From positions 10,842,428 to 10,906,427 of the forward strand of contig NC_083658.1 in assembly GCF_963576545.1 (NCBI RefSeq): a stretch of 64,000 bases of DNA. The letters run 5' to 3'. The stretch is from Limanda limanda (taxonomy: Eukaryota > Chordata > Actinopteri > Pleuronectiformes > Pleuronectidae). The position numbers were made by a program, and so were the translations under genes. The first letter of the stretch is position 1, and each line of letters begins with the position of its first letter. Shown here in pieces: positions 37,405 through 49,275 of the stretch. The notes below the pieces were generated by a model. It saw nothing but the letters and a program-made list of their open reading frames with translations. It was not told where the DNA came from and did not search any database.

Positions 37405-40209
37405 GCTGGCCCAGCAAAAAGAAAGTTCCTTTGCCAGAGAGCCGTTAAGGGTGAGACTCCTCACGGAAAAAAATGTCAACATGGCTGAAAATTAAGTTGA
37501 GGTAAGTACGTTAATGGACTCGTTTGAGGACTGCCACTGTGTCAAAAGCAAATTGTTACAGAACGACTTCAAGAGAGAGAGGGCTGATTAATTATTTGCA
37601 TGTATTAGACCTTGGTAGCGGCTAAGGCTAGAAAGTTATAGCCCCTAGAGTTTCAGCCAGCCTCCACACTCGTCATAAAAGGATCTGCACCCATCGGCCA
37701 AGTCCTGAAATCACTAACTACTCTCCGCAGCTTCATTTATTTTGAGGGCATCCAGCCACACGTTGACTTGTCGGCAGCGTGCCTTGAGGTTAAGACTCGG
37801 GAGGTAATTTTCCATTTGATGAGAAAAAACGTTCTTTCGCCCGATTATGCCTCTTGAAGGGAATTTTCGGCAATGCGTGAATCTCTCTCTCTCTCCTTTT
37901 GTCATGTCTCATCTAAAGTGGGACTCCCCTGGCAACGACATAGTGTGTCCACTTTGAGGGAAGGTGAGACTGAGTGTCAATTAAACTTCTTCAAAGGGTG
38001 GGGGGATGGAATGGGGGCGGATTTAAGGGGCAGAAATAATTCATTAAGTTTTCCTGCCGGGGAGGGAGTCGGCGAGTAGAGGGACTGGAGACACGTTTCC
38101 TGCGGAGAATCTCAGCGAGGGATCCTTTCAGTCCTTTTTCTTACATTTATTTACTTTGATTTCAAAAGTGAGCGAGTGAAATAATTCGACCACGGCTGCG
38201 AGAATTGTAATTAAATTCCGGGGCTGCAACTGTACCACTTGGGAGGGATACTTTAATTTAGCTAAAGGGCGGGTTTTCTTTTCAAACAACCCTCAGCCCC
38301 AACCCCCTGGAGTGGTTTTCCTTGTACAACTCGCTGTGGTGTTGACCACCCCATACATGCAACCACCCCCCCACTGGAATAAAAACACAGTAGGACTTTG
38401 ATGTGATTTATCTTTGTTCACCGTGCATATTTCATACTACTGATCTGCATTTATGTATTTGTTGTGCCTTCTTTTCTCCCCCGGAGCTGTTGTCCTTTCA
38501 GCTATCGGATGCATCGTGGTGATTTGCAGTCAATGATGCTTCAATGGAAGCTGTCAGGCGTGAGTCCCATTCACAACAGGGCCGCAGTGGGAATCAAAGT
38601 GAATAAATCGCTATATCGTGTCAACAGAGGTCAAAAGTGTAATAGTCATCCTGACAAATAGGGTTAGAGTTTCCATGACTCATGTCGTGTCGTTGTGACC
38701 TTTAAAGTCACAGAAAAAATGCGATCATCCTTCCCTACGTTCTGTCCGTGTACAACAGGGCCATTACGGAATACTTCCTTAGGTAATTGAAATCTGTGTC
38801 TTTCCGAGCACTACATTTGTTCAGATCTACATTAGTTGGCACTGTAACAATGGCATAAGTGGCCTCAAGCGCCTTTTATATTTCAGTGCCCTTGAGTCTA
38901 AATTGAATTATCAGCGAATGCCACGTTGTCTCCAGAGGAAAGCGGCCGACAACCCGTTGACATCGACGAAGGGAATGTGGAGGATGAATGAACTGAAATG
39001 TTTGTTCCTGCACATAATACAGAAAATAAAATACCTGTGGGTAATGCTTAAAAAGGCATTCTTGCACAACTTTTTGTCCGATTTTATCAAGCTTTTGAAG
39101 AAGAGCTGAGTGAAACTATTCAAATTTCCAACACAATGTGATAGGATGATTTGAAAGATTAATGTGTTTTCTATTTTGAAATAGAGTTTGGGCTGAAAAG
39201 AGTAAAAAGCAGATTGCTGTACTTTCTGGGTATAGGAGCAACTACATGGATAAACCACATGCAAGAACAGGATCATGGTGAGGCGGCAAAACACTGCTCA
39301 ACATGGGTGTGGCTTTTTGATGTCAAGCCCTGAATTTCTATTTAAGCCTTGTAAACATTAAAAATACTTTGTTTTGCAAACATCCTAGGAGTGGGCTGGA
39401 AATAATTCAATATAATGTCGTCTTCACAATCAAACAATGTCCTCGGTTGCTGCCTGTCAATGGAGTTACCCAGTTCAAAGAAGTAGAAGGAGGCTTTAAT
39501 AGAAGAAACTAAAGCCAAACTATTCATTTTGTACATCAAAACTACAGAACAGAAAGTGCAGTTAGTCTGACACCTGCAAAATAGTTATAATTACATAGAT
39601 AAAAAATAAGAGATAATAATCACAAGCTCCTACAGTATGAATGGGAATGGGATTGCGGGATCTGGAGTGTGGTTAGGTGGTCAACAGTGTCCATCACCGC
39701 AGAAAGGCATCGCTCAACATCATAATGGTGATTATACCTGACCTGGCAATTACATGATTTCTATGCACTGAGGAAAATTACCTAGCTGCTGTCAATTTAT
39801 TTCCCTGCGGACTTAATAGACTTAATTATACCTCTCCGGCTCTATACTCTCAACGCATAAATTCAGGGTTTTGAGATATGCAGCGTTCACGAGTGTCCTT
39901 GTGTGTAAAAACTTAACACTGGCAAACAACATGTTGAAATCAGAGGGTCACGCTCTTGATTCATCATTGGTTCAATAAGGATACTATATTTAAGCAGCGG
40001 TAAACACTAAAAGAAAAGAGCTTAAAATAAAACATGGATGGCTGATCAGTTTTGTGTGTGGCTGAATTTAAATGAAAAGGAGAACATGCCAACAGCATTA
40101 AATGATGAAGCAGGTGGTTTTCTATTTTTTCTATTTCTACACTGCCAAAAAAACATGAAAGAACACAACATATTTAGTCTATCTAGTGCTGCCTGTTAGC
40201 CACGGCCTG

Positions 40210-40345
40210 ATCAAGTCAAGTCAATTTATTTATATAGAACATTTTAAACAACAAAAGCAGACCAACGTGGTTTACAAAACACACACATAAACACACACAT
40301 ACACACACACATATATTCAGAGATGAAGGCAAAAATAAAGAGTTA
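40210..40345 (-). mobile_element. Retroelement 3' tail with TCAAG repeats, antisense
   Basis: The left edge has TCAAGTCAAGTCAATTTATT followed by TATATAGAACATTTTAAACA and TTTACAAAACACACAC. Read on the minus strand this is a 3' end of the form TATATAAATAAATTGACTTG with a short GACTT repeat tail, as in many fish non-LTR elements. The parent family is not certain. The interior degenerates into A/C-rich simple sequence. Confidence 0.6.
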
Positions 40346-43300
40346 ATGAGGTTTCATGAATGTGGACACTTCAAATACGCTTTGCGAGAGCACAGTAAGA
40401 GAGGGTATTGCTTCACAGCGGAAGATAGTCCGCCACAGATGTACGGTTATCTCCGGTTTGAGAAGCATCAGGCGATTTGCTGAGGAAATCTTCACCTATC
40501 ACAAATACATCAGTATCCCTGTATGCTTTATCCAATAGGCACTGATATGAAAACTTAAGTATTGCACATTTTGCAGAAAGAAAAGACGCATGTGGGAAGT
40601 AAATACCATGTCCGCCATGTAAAATGTAAATAAATGAAAGCAGAACCAGCCCAAATTATTAATTGCTTGACCTATAAATTTGGCTGATATGACCCTTTGA
40701 CAAACTTTTGTTTTTACCAATATGTGCCAACTTTATTTCAAAGAAATTAAAATTTTTAAAAAAAGATGTCATATTGAAAGTTTACATAAAATGTTGTTCA
40801 AATATGTTCATTTTCTTGATTTAGGTTGTTAAGGAGTTTTAAAATGTGTCATGTTGAAAAAAAAAAATATATCCTCGTCACCTCTACCATGATGCTGACA
40901 CAAATGATGTCAAATTTACAGTAAAAGCCAGTCAATATCCTCAATCCATCATTACTGATGAATTTCCAATTTTGAGTCTGCAGAAAAAATCCTATCCCAA
41001 TAAATACATATTCTAATCACCAGTATTGTTTTGCTCTATTTCAAGCTTCTCAAAACTAAGATCATTAAAATATTTCTCATTAACTTCTTGAGGCCACTTG
41101 AAATGAACATTTCATCTCATTTACATGTTGAGTGGGAAGGTATTGATTAAAGAAACCATTCAAATATCAAGACTTAACCCTGGACCTATGATTGGGTCTG
41201 CTAAAAGTGTTCTGAAAGGAAAGTGTAAGAAAACACAGGAGAAAGGTCAAGAGTATCTGCTGGTAAATACCACCTCAAGCTTACTAATGCATTCCAATCT
41301 GCAGCTAATGGATGCTTTAGTCAATTCAAGAAGGTCCTTCATCAGGTGAAAACTACAAACACACAACTTACATTCATCTGTATTTAAATGTAGCTTTCTT
41401 CCATTATCTATATTTTCCTTTTTTCTGTATGGCCTTGACAGCTTATTGTGCAATAACACACGGTCACATACTGTAGCAAGATGCCGAGTATGCAAGTCAC
41501 AAATGTGATTTCCTGCTGCATTTATTTACTAGTACATTCAACATTCTAGTAAATAAATGCTTAAATAAATGATATAGGTTTTGCTAAACTTGGTTAACAA
41601 CTGGTCAGACAAGTTTTGCGTAACTTTTTACTCGTCTGAGTTTTACTTTTCTGTTTTTTGAGCACCCGAAGTTACACATTTCTTCAAAGAATGCTCACCG
41701 ATGCTTTCTCACGACTCGATGAAACCACGAGGAGCAGAATTTAGAATTTGTTCACGAGAGCGGCAGAAATTGCAAAAAAGTTTGGGTTGCCTATTTCAAG
41801 AGAGGAAAGTACTTAGGATGTTCACCTGTGGAGCCTCTGCGCAGCACAATCCCCTCTGGGGTTTTTATGTTTGTGTTCCGAGATGCAAGCACTAAACTGA
41901 AAATCCAGAGGTACCTCCTAGCAGCAGAAGTGTCTAATGGGAGAAGTCGCTTCAGGCACTGGAATGCCAGTAGTGGCTCTACAGTGGAGCTCCTCCACTG
42001 AGATCATTTTCACAGCTTGCATCATTACATCTTTCAAAAACAAAATGACTACTCCAGTTCTAAGGGTTTTAAGGAAAATATACTTTTGCAGCACCGAAAC
42101 AAATTAGCAAGAAACATCTGAATTACATTGCGAACCCAGATAAATATGTTTACCAAGTTCCCCTGAGCATATAATGTCTATAATATTTATTCGGATATTT
42201 AATCTGCTTATCGTTGTGAGCCACTGAAAACGTTCTATTAATGTATCACGTGTGGAAGAAAATACTTTAAAGGGTGCTGTAGTTACACAATTTACTTTTC
42301 TCATGTTTTGCTTTAAAAGATTTTCTGGAGACTACAAATTTCAAGAAATTCACAAAACCATTCATGGCAAATACATCGACATTACCCATGAACCAAACAG
42401 GCCAAAAGCAGATGAATTGAAAGTGAATTTGATTTGGTTTACATTTCATTAACATGCTTCAGTCCAGTTTTCGCTGATCTCAAACCATTGATTAACAGCA
42501 ATTCTCGAACTGGAACCACCTTGAAAACACAATGTGGAGCCACCATAGCTTTTCTATGCCGTTCCTCCACAGCGGTGGTCGCTCCATGGGCACTTTAATG
42601 CAATCAAAGGTGCGCTTTTGCTCGACACATGAACCTTTGACACATGATAATCCCTCTCTCGTGTGACTGTTCTAGCTGTCACTGCAGTGATGGCAATTAA
42701 AGGCCCGAGGGTGTCAGGCGGGTGGCCTTTGAGTTTGAAATCAGTCATGCGGTCCATAGGGGCCATTTAACCTACCTTACCTGACTTTTTGTTGGAACCA
42801 CAGCAAAAAAATGGAAAGTGTATAGGACTTTCAGTATGCATGTGCCCTTGTGTATACATTCTGCGCTGTACTAAAAAGTTTAAACTCTAAATATTCAGGC
42901 TAGAAGCCAATCAGACCATTTGAAGTCGTTCGTCCTATAATCCAGGAGTGGGTGCTTGCTGACAGCTTGACCTACATTGATCAGTAAAGTGTTGTAGTGT
43001 TATTCTTTAAAGAAAGGGGACGGTGGTAACACATCTGAGAAGTGACGTGTGTTAGTATTGTGGTTCCAACACTGTGGATGGCAAAGTAACGCACAAAGAA
43101 AGGACTGTTTGTCGTCGCTTTGTACCGTGTTAACAACTTTGTACCAAGCAAAAACAACAAATATGCAGGCTGACCACAGACCATATCAACATTGACTTTT
43201 CAACGCATTCGATACCTTCAATCAAATCTTGTGGCGCGTAACATTTTTACCCAAACTATTGATGGAGTTTTGAAGAATCTATCGGCAATGTTGCAATAAA

Positions 43301-44729
43301 ACATTGGCCCTGAACAGACCCGCAGATTATGTGTGTCACCACAGTGTCATTGGTGCTCATGAAATGTATCTCGATTTTTTTATTTTGTTCATTATTTGTT
43401 GCTTCGTATAAATGTGGAAAGCTGTACCAGTACATTCAAAAAAACGAAATAAATAATAGTAAAGGCTTCAACTGACTTAAATGTTGGTGTATCTCAAAGG
43501 AAGAATTGATTTGAGTGTTTTGCTGATCAGATACACAATACTATACATTTTTCTGGATTTGTTAGGGGAAAGTGAAACGAGGCAAAGTGTCGTGCAGCCT
43601 CTTTCTAACTTTGTGTGCAAGTTGCTTCGAAACTAAACTGTAAGTTTGAGCTTTTAAACACCGAAGAGTTGGCCGGAATCAAAGTAAACAACATCTCACC
43701 CTCTGCAGCTCCTACTCTGCTTAACATTTCCCACGGAACAGTTCATCAGCTCTGCGTGACCTTTTAGCAAATTTACACATAGGGAACTCAGCTTCCTGCG
43801 TTTCTGCCGACTGTTAATGTCGAACTGCTTAATCAAAGGAAATGAGCAGACATCACAGTATTTAGGTTTATTTTAAGAGGGAAAAAAAGCATATTATCTT
43901 TCAAACAGTGGACGTTTTTAGAGACGAGCTTAGTTTTTTTATCCCTGCTTCTATTTTGGGAGAAACATTTCAAAATAATTGGACTACAGCTGCCGTACAG
44001 CAACACCCAAAGGTCAGGTAAACTCACAGGAAATATGTAACTGCCAGACTCTTTTAAACTTTTCCGTAAGCTTAAAAACTTTGCCCTGCATATTACACGC
44101 AGTAACAAATATCCTACCTAAATTACGATACCTCAAAAAGCATAAAGAGATAAGATTGAAGATAATGGCTGCAGGGTTTATTCATCTGGCTTCTTATATT
44201 TTGTTTGTTGGTGCCTTTCGTCTTGACCCGGTATTGAATAATTTGGTCACTGCAGGATATTGCTCGTTCATTTTCATAAAGCTGGCCCACATGAGACGTT
44301 GAAGAATCAGACTTGAGCAGCAATGTGCCTCAGTGTTTGGTTGTTTTTCTCACAGCGAGAAACAACACGGGGTCTGTTCCCCAGGTTTTCTTGTGTGTAC
44401 AGTATTTTTGAGTATTGCAAAAACTAAATTGCTCCTCTAGTGACTCACTGTGGATATGCCTTTGAATGTGCATATACATAAAAAGCGTTGCCTTGCTGTT
44501 GAAACCACTGATTAAACCAATGTTTTGGTGCTAATACATTGAAAATCTTGAACTTGCAGCTTACATTGTTTTAGTCAGTTTCCTAAAAACAAGTCTATTT
44601 TTAGATCCTTTCTACGATATCAAAATAGTTTGAGTGATTGTCTGTACATCCATGGAAACATTACAAGCTCAGACACTGCAGTGTGAGCACTGACAGGAAC
44701 AAGGCAAGGAGATCTGATTTCTCATGTTT
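40346..44729. other. No gene recognised
   Basis: About 4.4 kb without a supported gene. It contains a perfect hairpin at 41518-41560, listed separately. Around 42560-42770 a moderate-GC patch with GCAATTAAAGG and ATCAAAGG motifs looks like a possible conserved noncoding element. The plus-strand frame 43979-44302 (107 codons) has no domain. Confidence 0.45.
41518..41560. repeat. Perfect 15 bp inverted repeat with 13 nt loop
   Basis: GCATTTATTTACTAG at 41518-41532 is followed, after a 13-base spacer, by its exact reverse complement at 41546-41560. The stem is AT-rich. It might be an intramolecular hairpin, the remains of a small palindromic insertion, or chance. No promoter or processing signal is evident. 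Confidence 0.85.
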
Positions 44730-44880
44730 CTTCACCCTGCACTCCAGAATAAAAAAATCCTCTTCCTCACCTGCAAAAACCTTAATGGTCATGCACCATC
44801 ATGTCTTATGGAGCTCATTCTGTCATGCACAACTCCAGCAGTTCACTCCCAGACTGCAGGCTTACCTGTGAACCCGATGG
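44730..44880 (+). pseudogene. L2/CR1-clade LINE ORF2 C-terminal relic
   Basis: The frame reads LHPALQNKKILFLTCKNLNG, then HAPSCLMELI and TPAVHSQTAGLPV. This fits the ORF2 pattern LHWLPV..RI.FKILLLTYKALNG, APSYL.DLI and the TPARSLRSQNAGLL block. The downstream WNxLP and KTHLF blocks are missing, so the homology breaks near 44880. Sequence divergence is clearly higher than in the 10.5 kb copy. It may belong to the same insertion as the 3'-UTR-like segment at 45450-45905. Confidence 0.6.
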
Positions 44881-45449
44881 TGAGTTTAAATTATATAAAG
44901 CAACACAACCTCGTAGTTGTGTTCTTCTAATGACGTGATCCAGAACCGATGTTAATCCTCACATGATCGTCTGATTTCCTTATCTGTCCAGTCAAGAGTG
45001 ACAATAAACTTCACAACATCACAACATCAAAAGCAGAACTAAATATTGATACATTTTGGACTTGGACACGTAAATTCCTCACATTATTATGTTTTTTCCA
45101 ACATTTCCGTCCTGTTTCTTTTTATTCTCATCTTAAATTAAATCTCTTTTGTTGTAATTTGCTGTGAGTAGGTAATGATTGTATCTTTCCTCTGTATAAA
45201 CTGAAAACATCTTTTCTCCAGACGTGTCATTTGGTTCTCAACAGGAAACTTTATCACAACTGTCAGCGCACAGAGTACCGTGCAGTCTGTGTGTGTCTCC
45301 TGCTCTGAATAAAGTTGTTTCTTTAACTCCTTATAGCTTCTCCTACACATCTTTCCTTGACCCTGTGACTGAACACAGCCCGAGGGTCTAAAGAAGTGGA
45401 ACAGTAATGGTGTAACGTTCCTCCAGTTTTGGACCCAGGAGGCAGACTC

Positions 45450-45905
45450 CCTCCAACACCTTCAAGAGTTGGCCTAAAACTTAAAGTTGATAGTTAGGGT
45501 TGACTCAGGTGTGCTTTGAACCATCCTATAGTTGTGCTATATGGGCCTAGACTGCCGGGGGGAGTTCCTTCTCCATGTGATGCATTCATATTCCATTAAT
45601 ACAAGTTACTAACTCAGCATCTTCCCTCTCCTGTATGTATGAACTTTCTCATCTCTCTTCTCCCAGTCTCAGATATGTAACTACCAGCCAACTAGTGGCC
45701 AGGATCCAGCTCTTAACACCAGCTGCTACAATAACGATTATTCTTTTTAATCTTATTTTAATTATTGTGTAATGCATCTTCATTTGTGGAAAGTACAGAT
45801 TTGACCCTCCCTCAATCTCACCCTTGCTGTATGTCCTTCTCAACCCGACCTGTCAAGGCAGAGAGCCCAACTCTGTTGAGTCTTTTTTCCTTGAGATTGC
45901 TGGTC
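45450..45905 (+). mobile_element. Diverged LINE 3' UTR-like repeat
   Basis: Ordered landmarks match my memory of a widespread fish LINE 3' untranslated region: GACTCAGGTGTGCTTTG, GGGCCTAGACTGCCGGGGGG (45543-45562), TGTGTAATGCATCT, GCTGTATGTCCTTCTCAACC, CGACCTGTCAAGGCAGAGAG and TTGAGTCTTTTTTCCTTGAG. The terminal GCGCTATATAAAT-like end is not found, so the 3' tail is lost. Orientation agrees with the ORF2 relic 570 bp upstream. Family assignment is from recalled pattern only. Confidence 0.5.
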
Positions 45906-48900
45906 TGGTGTCTGTCAATAATGTTAAAGAGTACAGTCTAGAGCTAAGGCTTTTTCTAGGAAGCAGGGTTTGTAGTCCCAATCAGATTAACTGCAGAGGA
46001 TTGGATCAAAAACCTTTCAAAATCACGATAGCTGACCAATAAGATCACTGAGAAAATAAGACACTGCATCCTGACAGGGACAAAAGTGTTTACAACAAAC
46101 CCTATAAAGCCAAGTAGGTATTTTTAAACATCAGTGGAATCGCTTTGCTGCTCCACACTTTCCTTTGCATCCATTCTATTTCAACAAACAGAGGAGGAGT
46201 TATCAGACTAAATAAAATACATCACAACCTGAATCTTTGATTCCAGACAGAATTCCAGACAGTGTTGATGCTTTTATTCTGTCACAATAGCACAGTGAGA
46301 CTCTGATAACGGTTTCGAAATAAAACTTAGACCTTCTGATGTCTCATTTTTCGAGGAATATTAACCACGCACAGTTGAAAATTGTCCATGAGAATAAATG
46401 AACATTGCAGTCAGACTCACCTCATCAGACATGAGCTACTTTTCTCCTCCTCCATCCTCTGCTTTGACTACAGAAACAGTCAGACACTCAAAAAAAGAGC
46501 AAAGAAAACTCGGAGTAAGAAAACTTTGCTTCTTTACAGAAACCTCCTTGGAAGTTACTTATATATGCCAGTTATATAATCATATTCTATCATATGCAGC
46601 ATGCCATAATTAGTGGGAGGATCAAATGCATGTCCATGAAAGCACTGAGGAGTTCAAGGGTCAAATTGCAATGTGGTCATGTTTTGACGGCACTAATTGG
46701 ACAGGTTTAAAGCTAAAGGTGCTGGAATATTAGCAATTACACGTCCTTGTTATATCACATTTACCATCTCTATTATTATACATTCGGACAAATCAGACTG
46801 TATGAATATTAATCGCAGCACCATTGACATCAACAGATTTAATAGTTTTCTGTTGTAATTAAGGGCGCAGACCATATCTACTGCAGTTATAATTAAAAGG
46901 CGATCATAAAAAATTAATTTTTTAGATTTTCTGGCAAGGAACAAGTTGCTCTTTTTTTGCTTTAGCCAGTAAATTATTAAAATAGTATTCACAGGTTTTT
47001 CTAACATGTATCTGCAGGTGGTGCAATAATAAATGGGCTTTTTGACACTTTGCACACCACAGGAAAACCTTGGGTGCAGCTAAAGATAACCACAGAAACA
47101 GCATGTGTAAACACTACAGCCAGCATCATTATCCCGGGATGATGCATGTATTAATTGCTCATTCCTCATCGCAGCGTTTGACTCCTGCTCTACGCTTATT
47201 TGCATGCCGGCACACCGGGGAGCGGCACACTTCAGCACAGCTCCCTACCGCCTGACCCCGGCGGCGGCGAATCATTGTGACATGTTGTTAAGGCATCGCT
47301 GTGTAAACATCACTTGTCCTGAACTTTCCAGCTGCAGGTCTCCTTAATACATGGTGATACAGTGACACGGCGCTCCAGTCCCATTAACCCCTGTCTACAA
47401 ACATGGCTTTGGCAGTGGAAGGAAGGGAGCTGCTTTGCATTTGCGGCACAGGATGGGCCGACGAGGAGTTTGAGGTAGATTGAGCATGATGAATGTTAAT
47501 CGATGATACAGTATGTCCTGAACTGCGTAATGAGCTTGTCTCTCAAGTCGTCCACACCTCTGCAAATAGAGTTTGGCTTCTGCCCCTTCATTCTGTATTC
47601 AAGTGTGTATGCGAACGCGCCATTAAATCTGCACTTGAATAGCTGAAGGAATCTATGCACGCCCGTGTTGTTCTGACTGCTTTTGTCATAAATTCTAAAT
47701 TCCTACCTTGATATACAGCCAAGTGCGGCGTGTGCCAGATAATTTTTTACTTTTGGTGTTGTGTTGCTTCCACTTTGATTATCCTAACATTCAACATGCT
47801 GCAGTGTTTGGAGGGTTTTTTCTTCTTTCACCTGGCTGTCGTACAAAACAAGCAATCAAGGTTAAGAGTCTTCTTTGAATTCACTTTGGTCTTGTTGTTT
47901 TGGGATCGACGTGTGTGCTGCTTTCACGCTTTCAACTGCTGAAAGTTTAACTACGTTTGATCCTCGTCAAACTTGAATGATGAAATCTGACAAGCAGCGA
48001 TCAGGCGACTTTGTTGGTTTGTTTCCTTTTAATGTTTCCCTGACTTGCTTTGATTCTTACACTGATGATCGTTTGTTTCTAAATGGTCGTTAAAAGAAAG
48101 ACTTTATTGAATGAACAATATGTGTGAGACAATATTAATTTGGGTTTATTTAAATATCTGTGAAGGCTACAATGAGTATCTATCTAACTATTGGGCTCAA
48201 CTTTGACCTGCTTGTCATTTTTTGGTGTTTTCACATTTTTGTGCAATTTAAAATTGAAATAAACTTTCCAATATTTTTACAACTCATGACAGCTGCAGAA
48301 CTTGCTTTGATGACATGTCAAAAAAAAAACATAAACCCTTTTAAACCAGAAATTAATAAAATCGAGCTAAAACCAGAGGCTCAAAAGAGGAGCTGCGGCA
48401 ATGGACAGTCTGAGCACAGTTGTGTGTTTTATCAATATAAGACCAAATTAAAATGATGAACTTGAATATGAATATGGCTCCTTTAAAAATACTTATTATC
48501 CCATCAGTATTTTGAGAGCTAAGGAATTACTTGTGTGACTATAACATGTAGTGACAATAGCCAGTCACATGAACAAGCTTGTATTCAAGCATGATTATCC
48601 ACTGCATGACCAATAGCAGCAATAAGAGGAAAATACATATATATTTATAATAAGCAATATTTAGAGCAGAGCCTGGACTAATCAGAGTCATTCCTTTGAA
48701 GTTCAAACATAATGCAATATCCTGTAATAACACAAACTCTTAATGTGATCTATTGTAGACGGACAGGAATAGTGGAGGTTGTCATGTTTCAAACAAGAGA
48801 CATAATACAAATGGACACAGTGATGAAATAGTGTGAAATGTGTGGGCATCCTGCTGGGCCTCACTGCAAAACCTTCCCCATGTTCATCTCACCGGGTGAA

Positions 48901-48985
48901 GGGGCTCGAGATTTGACGTTTTCGAACAAGGCAAACCCGACAGGCTGTGAAAACTGCTTCTATAATCAACACCTGGGTCAAATAA

Positions 48986-49008
48986 TGTGTGTGTGTGTGT
49001 GTGTGTGT
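48986..49008. repeat. (TG)n microsatellite
   Basis: About eleven TG units. Confidence 0.9.
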
Positions 49009-49265
49009 AGCTGCCAGAGCTTCTAATGAACGTCAGTAGATGGAGGTTTTTCTTTAACCGCAGCTGAGAGACAGATTATATACCTTCATACTTCTTACAT
49101 CCCTGAAACGGTCCTGCAAACCGATTTGCATTTGATAGGATTACAACACGTAAATCTCCCTCATTGACTCAGCCGCTTCCTCCCCCATTTACTGTTTTGA
49201 ATGAATATGGAAGAATACATGTATTTCGGGGAGAAGAGATGAATAAAATTCTGTCACAGTGGGAT

Positions 49266-49275
49266 GGGGGGGGGG
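49266..49275. repeat. Poly(G) tract of 10
   Basis: Ten consecutive G. Confidence 0.88.

Larger units (their letters stand above)
20920..40209. other. Long interval without recognised genes or transposons
   Basis: Over 19 kb I recognise only microsatellites and homopolymers. No exon-like conserved frame, tRNA or named mobile element is seen. Many blocks have moderate GC and dense homeobox/POU-type motifs, for example ATTTGCAT at 37594-37601 and TAATTA-like sites around 30950-31000 and 31880-31980. This would fit a regulatory region around a developmental gene, but motif density is not proof. The 168-codon plus-strand frame at 21813-22319 is driven by CA repeats and overlaps minus-strand frames, so it is not called. 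Confidence 0.45.

Noticed and set aside
37205..37488. Cys-Val and His-Thr repeat proteins on both strands
   Set aside because: Translations of the (TG)41 microsatellite.
38911..39294. 127-codon minus-strand frame rich in Phe, Ile and Ser
   Set aside because: Composition follows AT-rich DNA and no motif is present.
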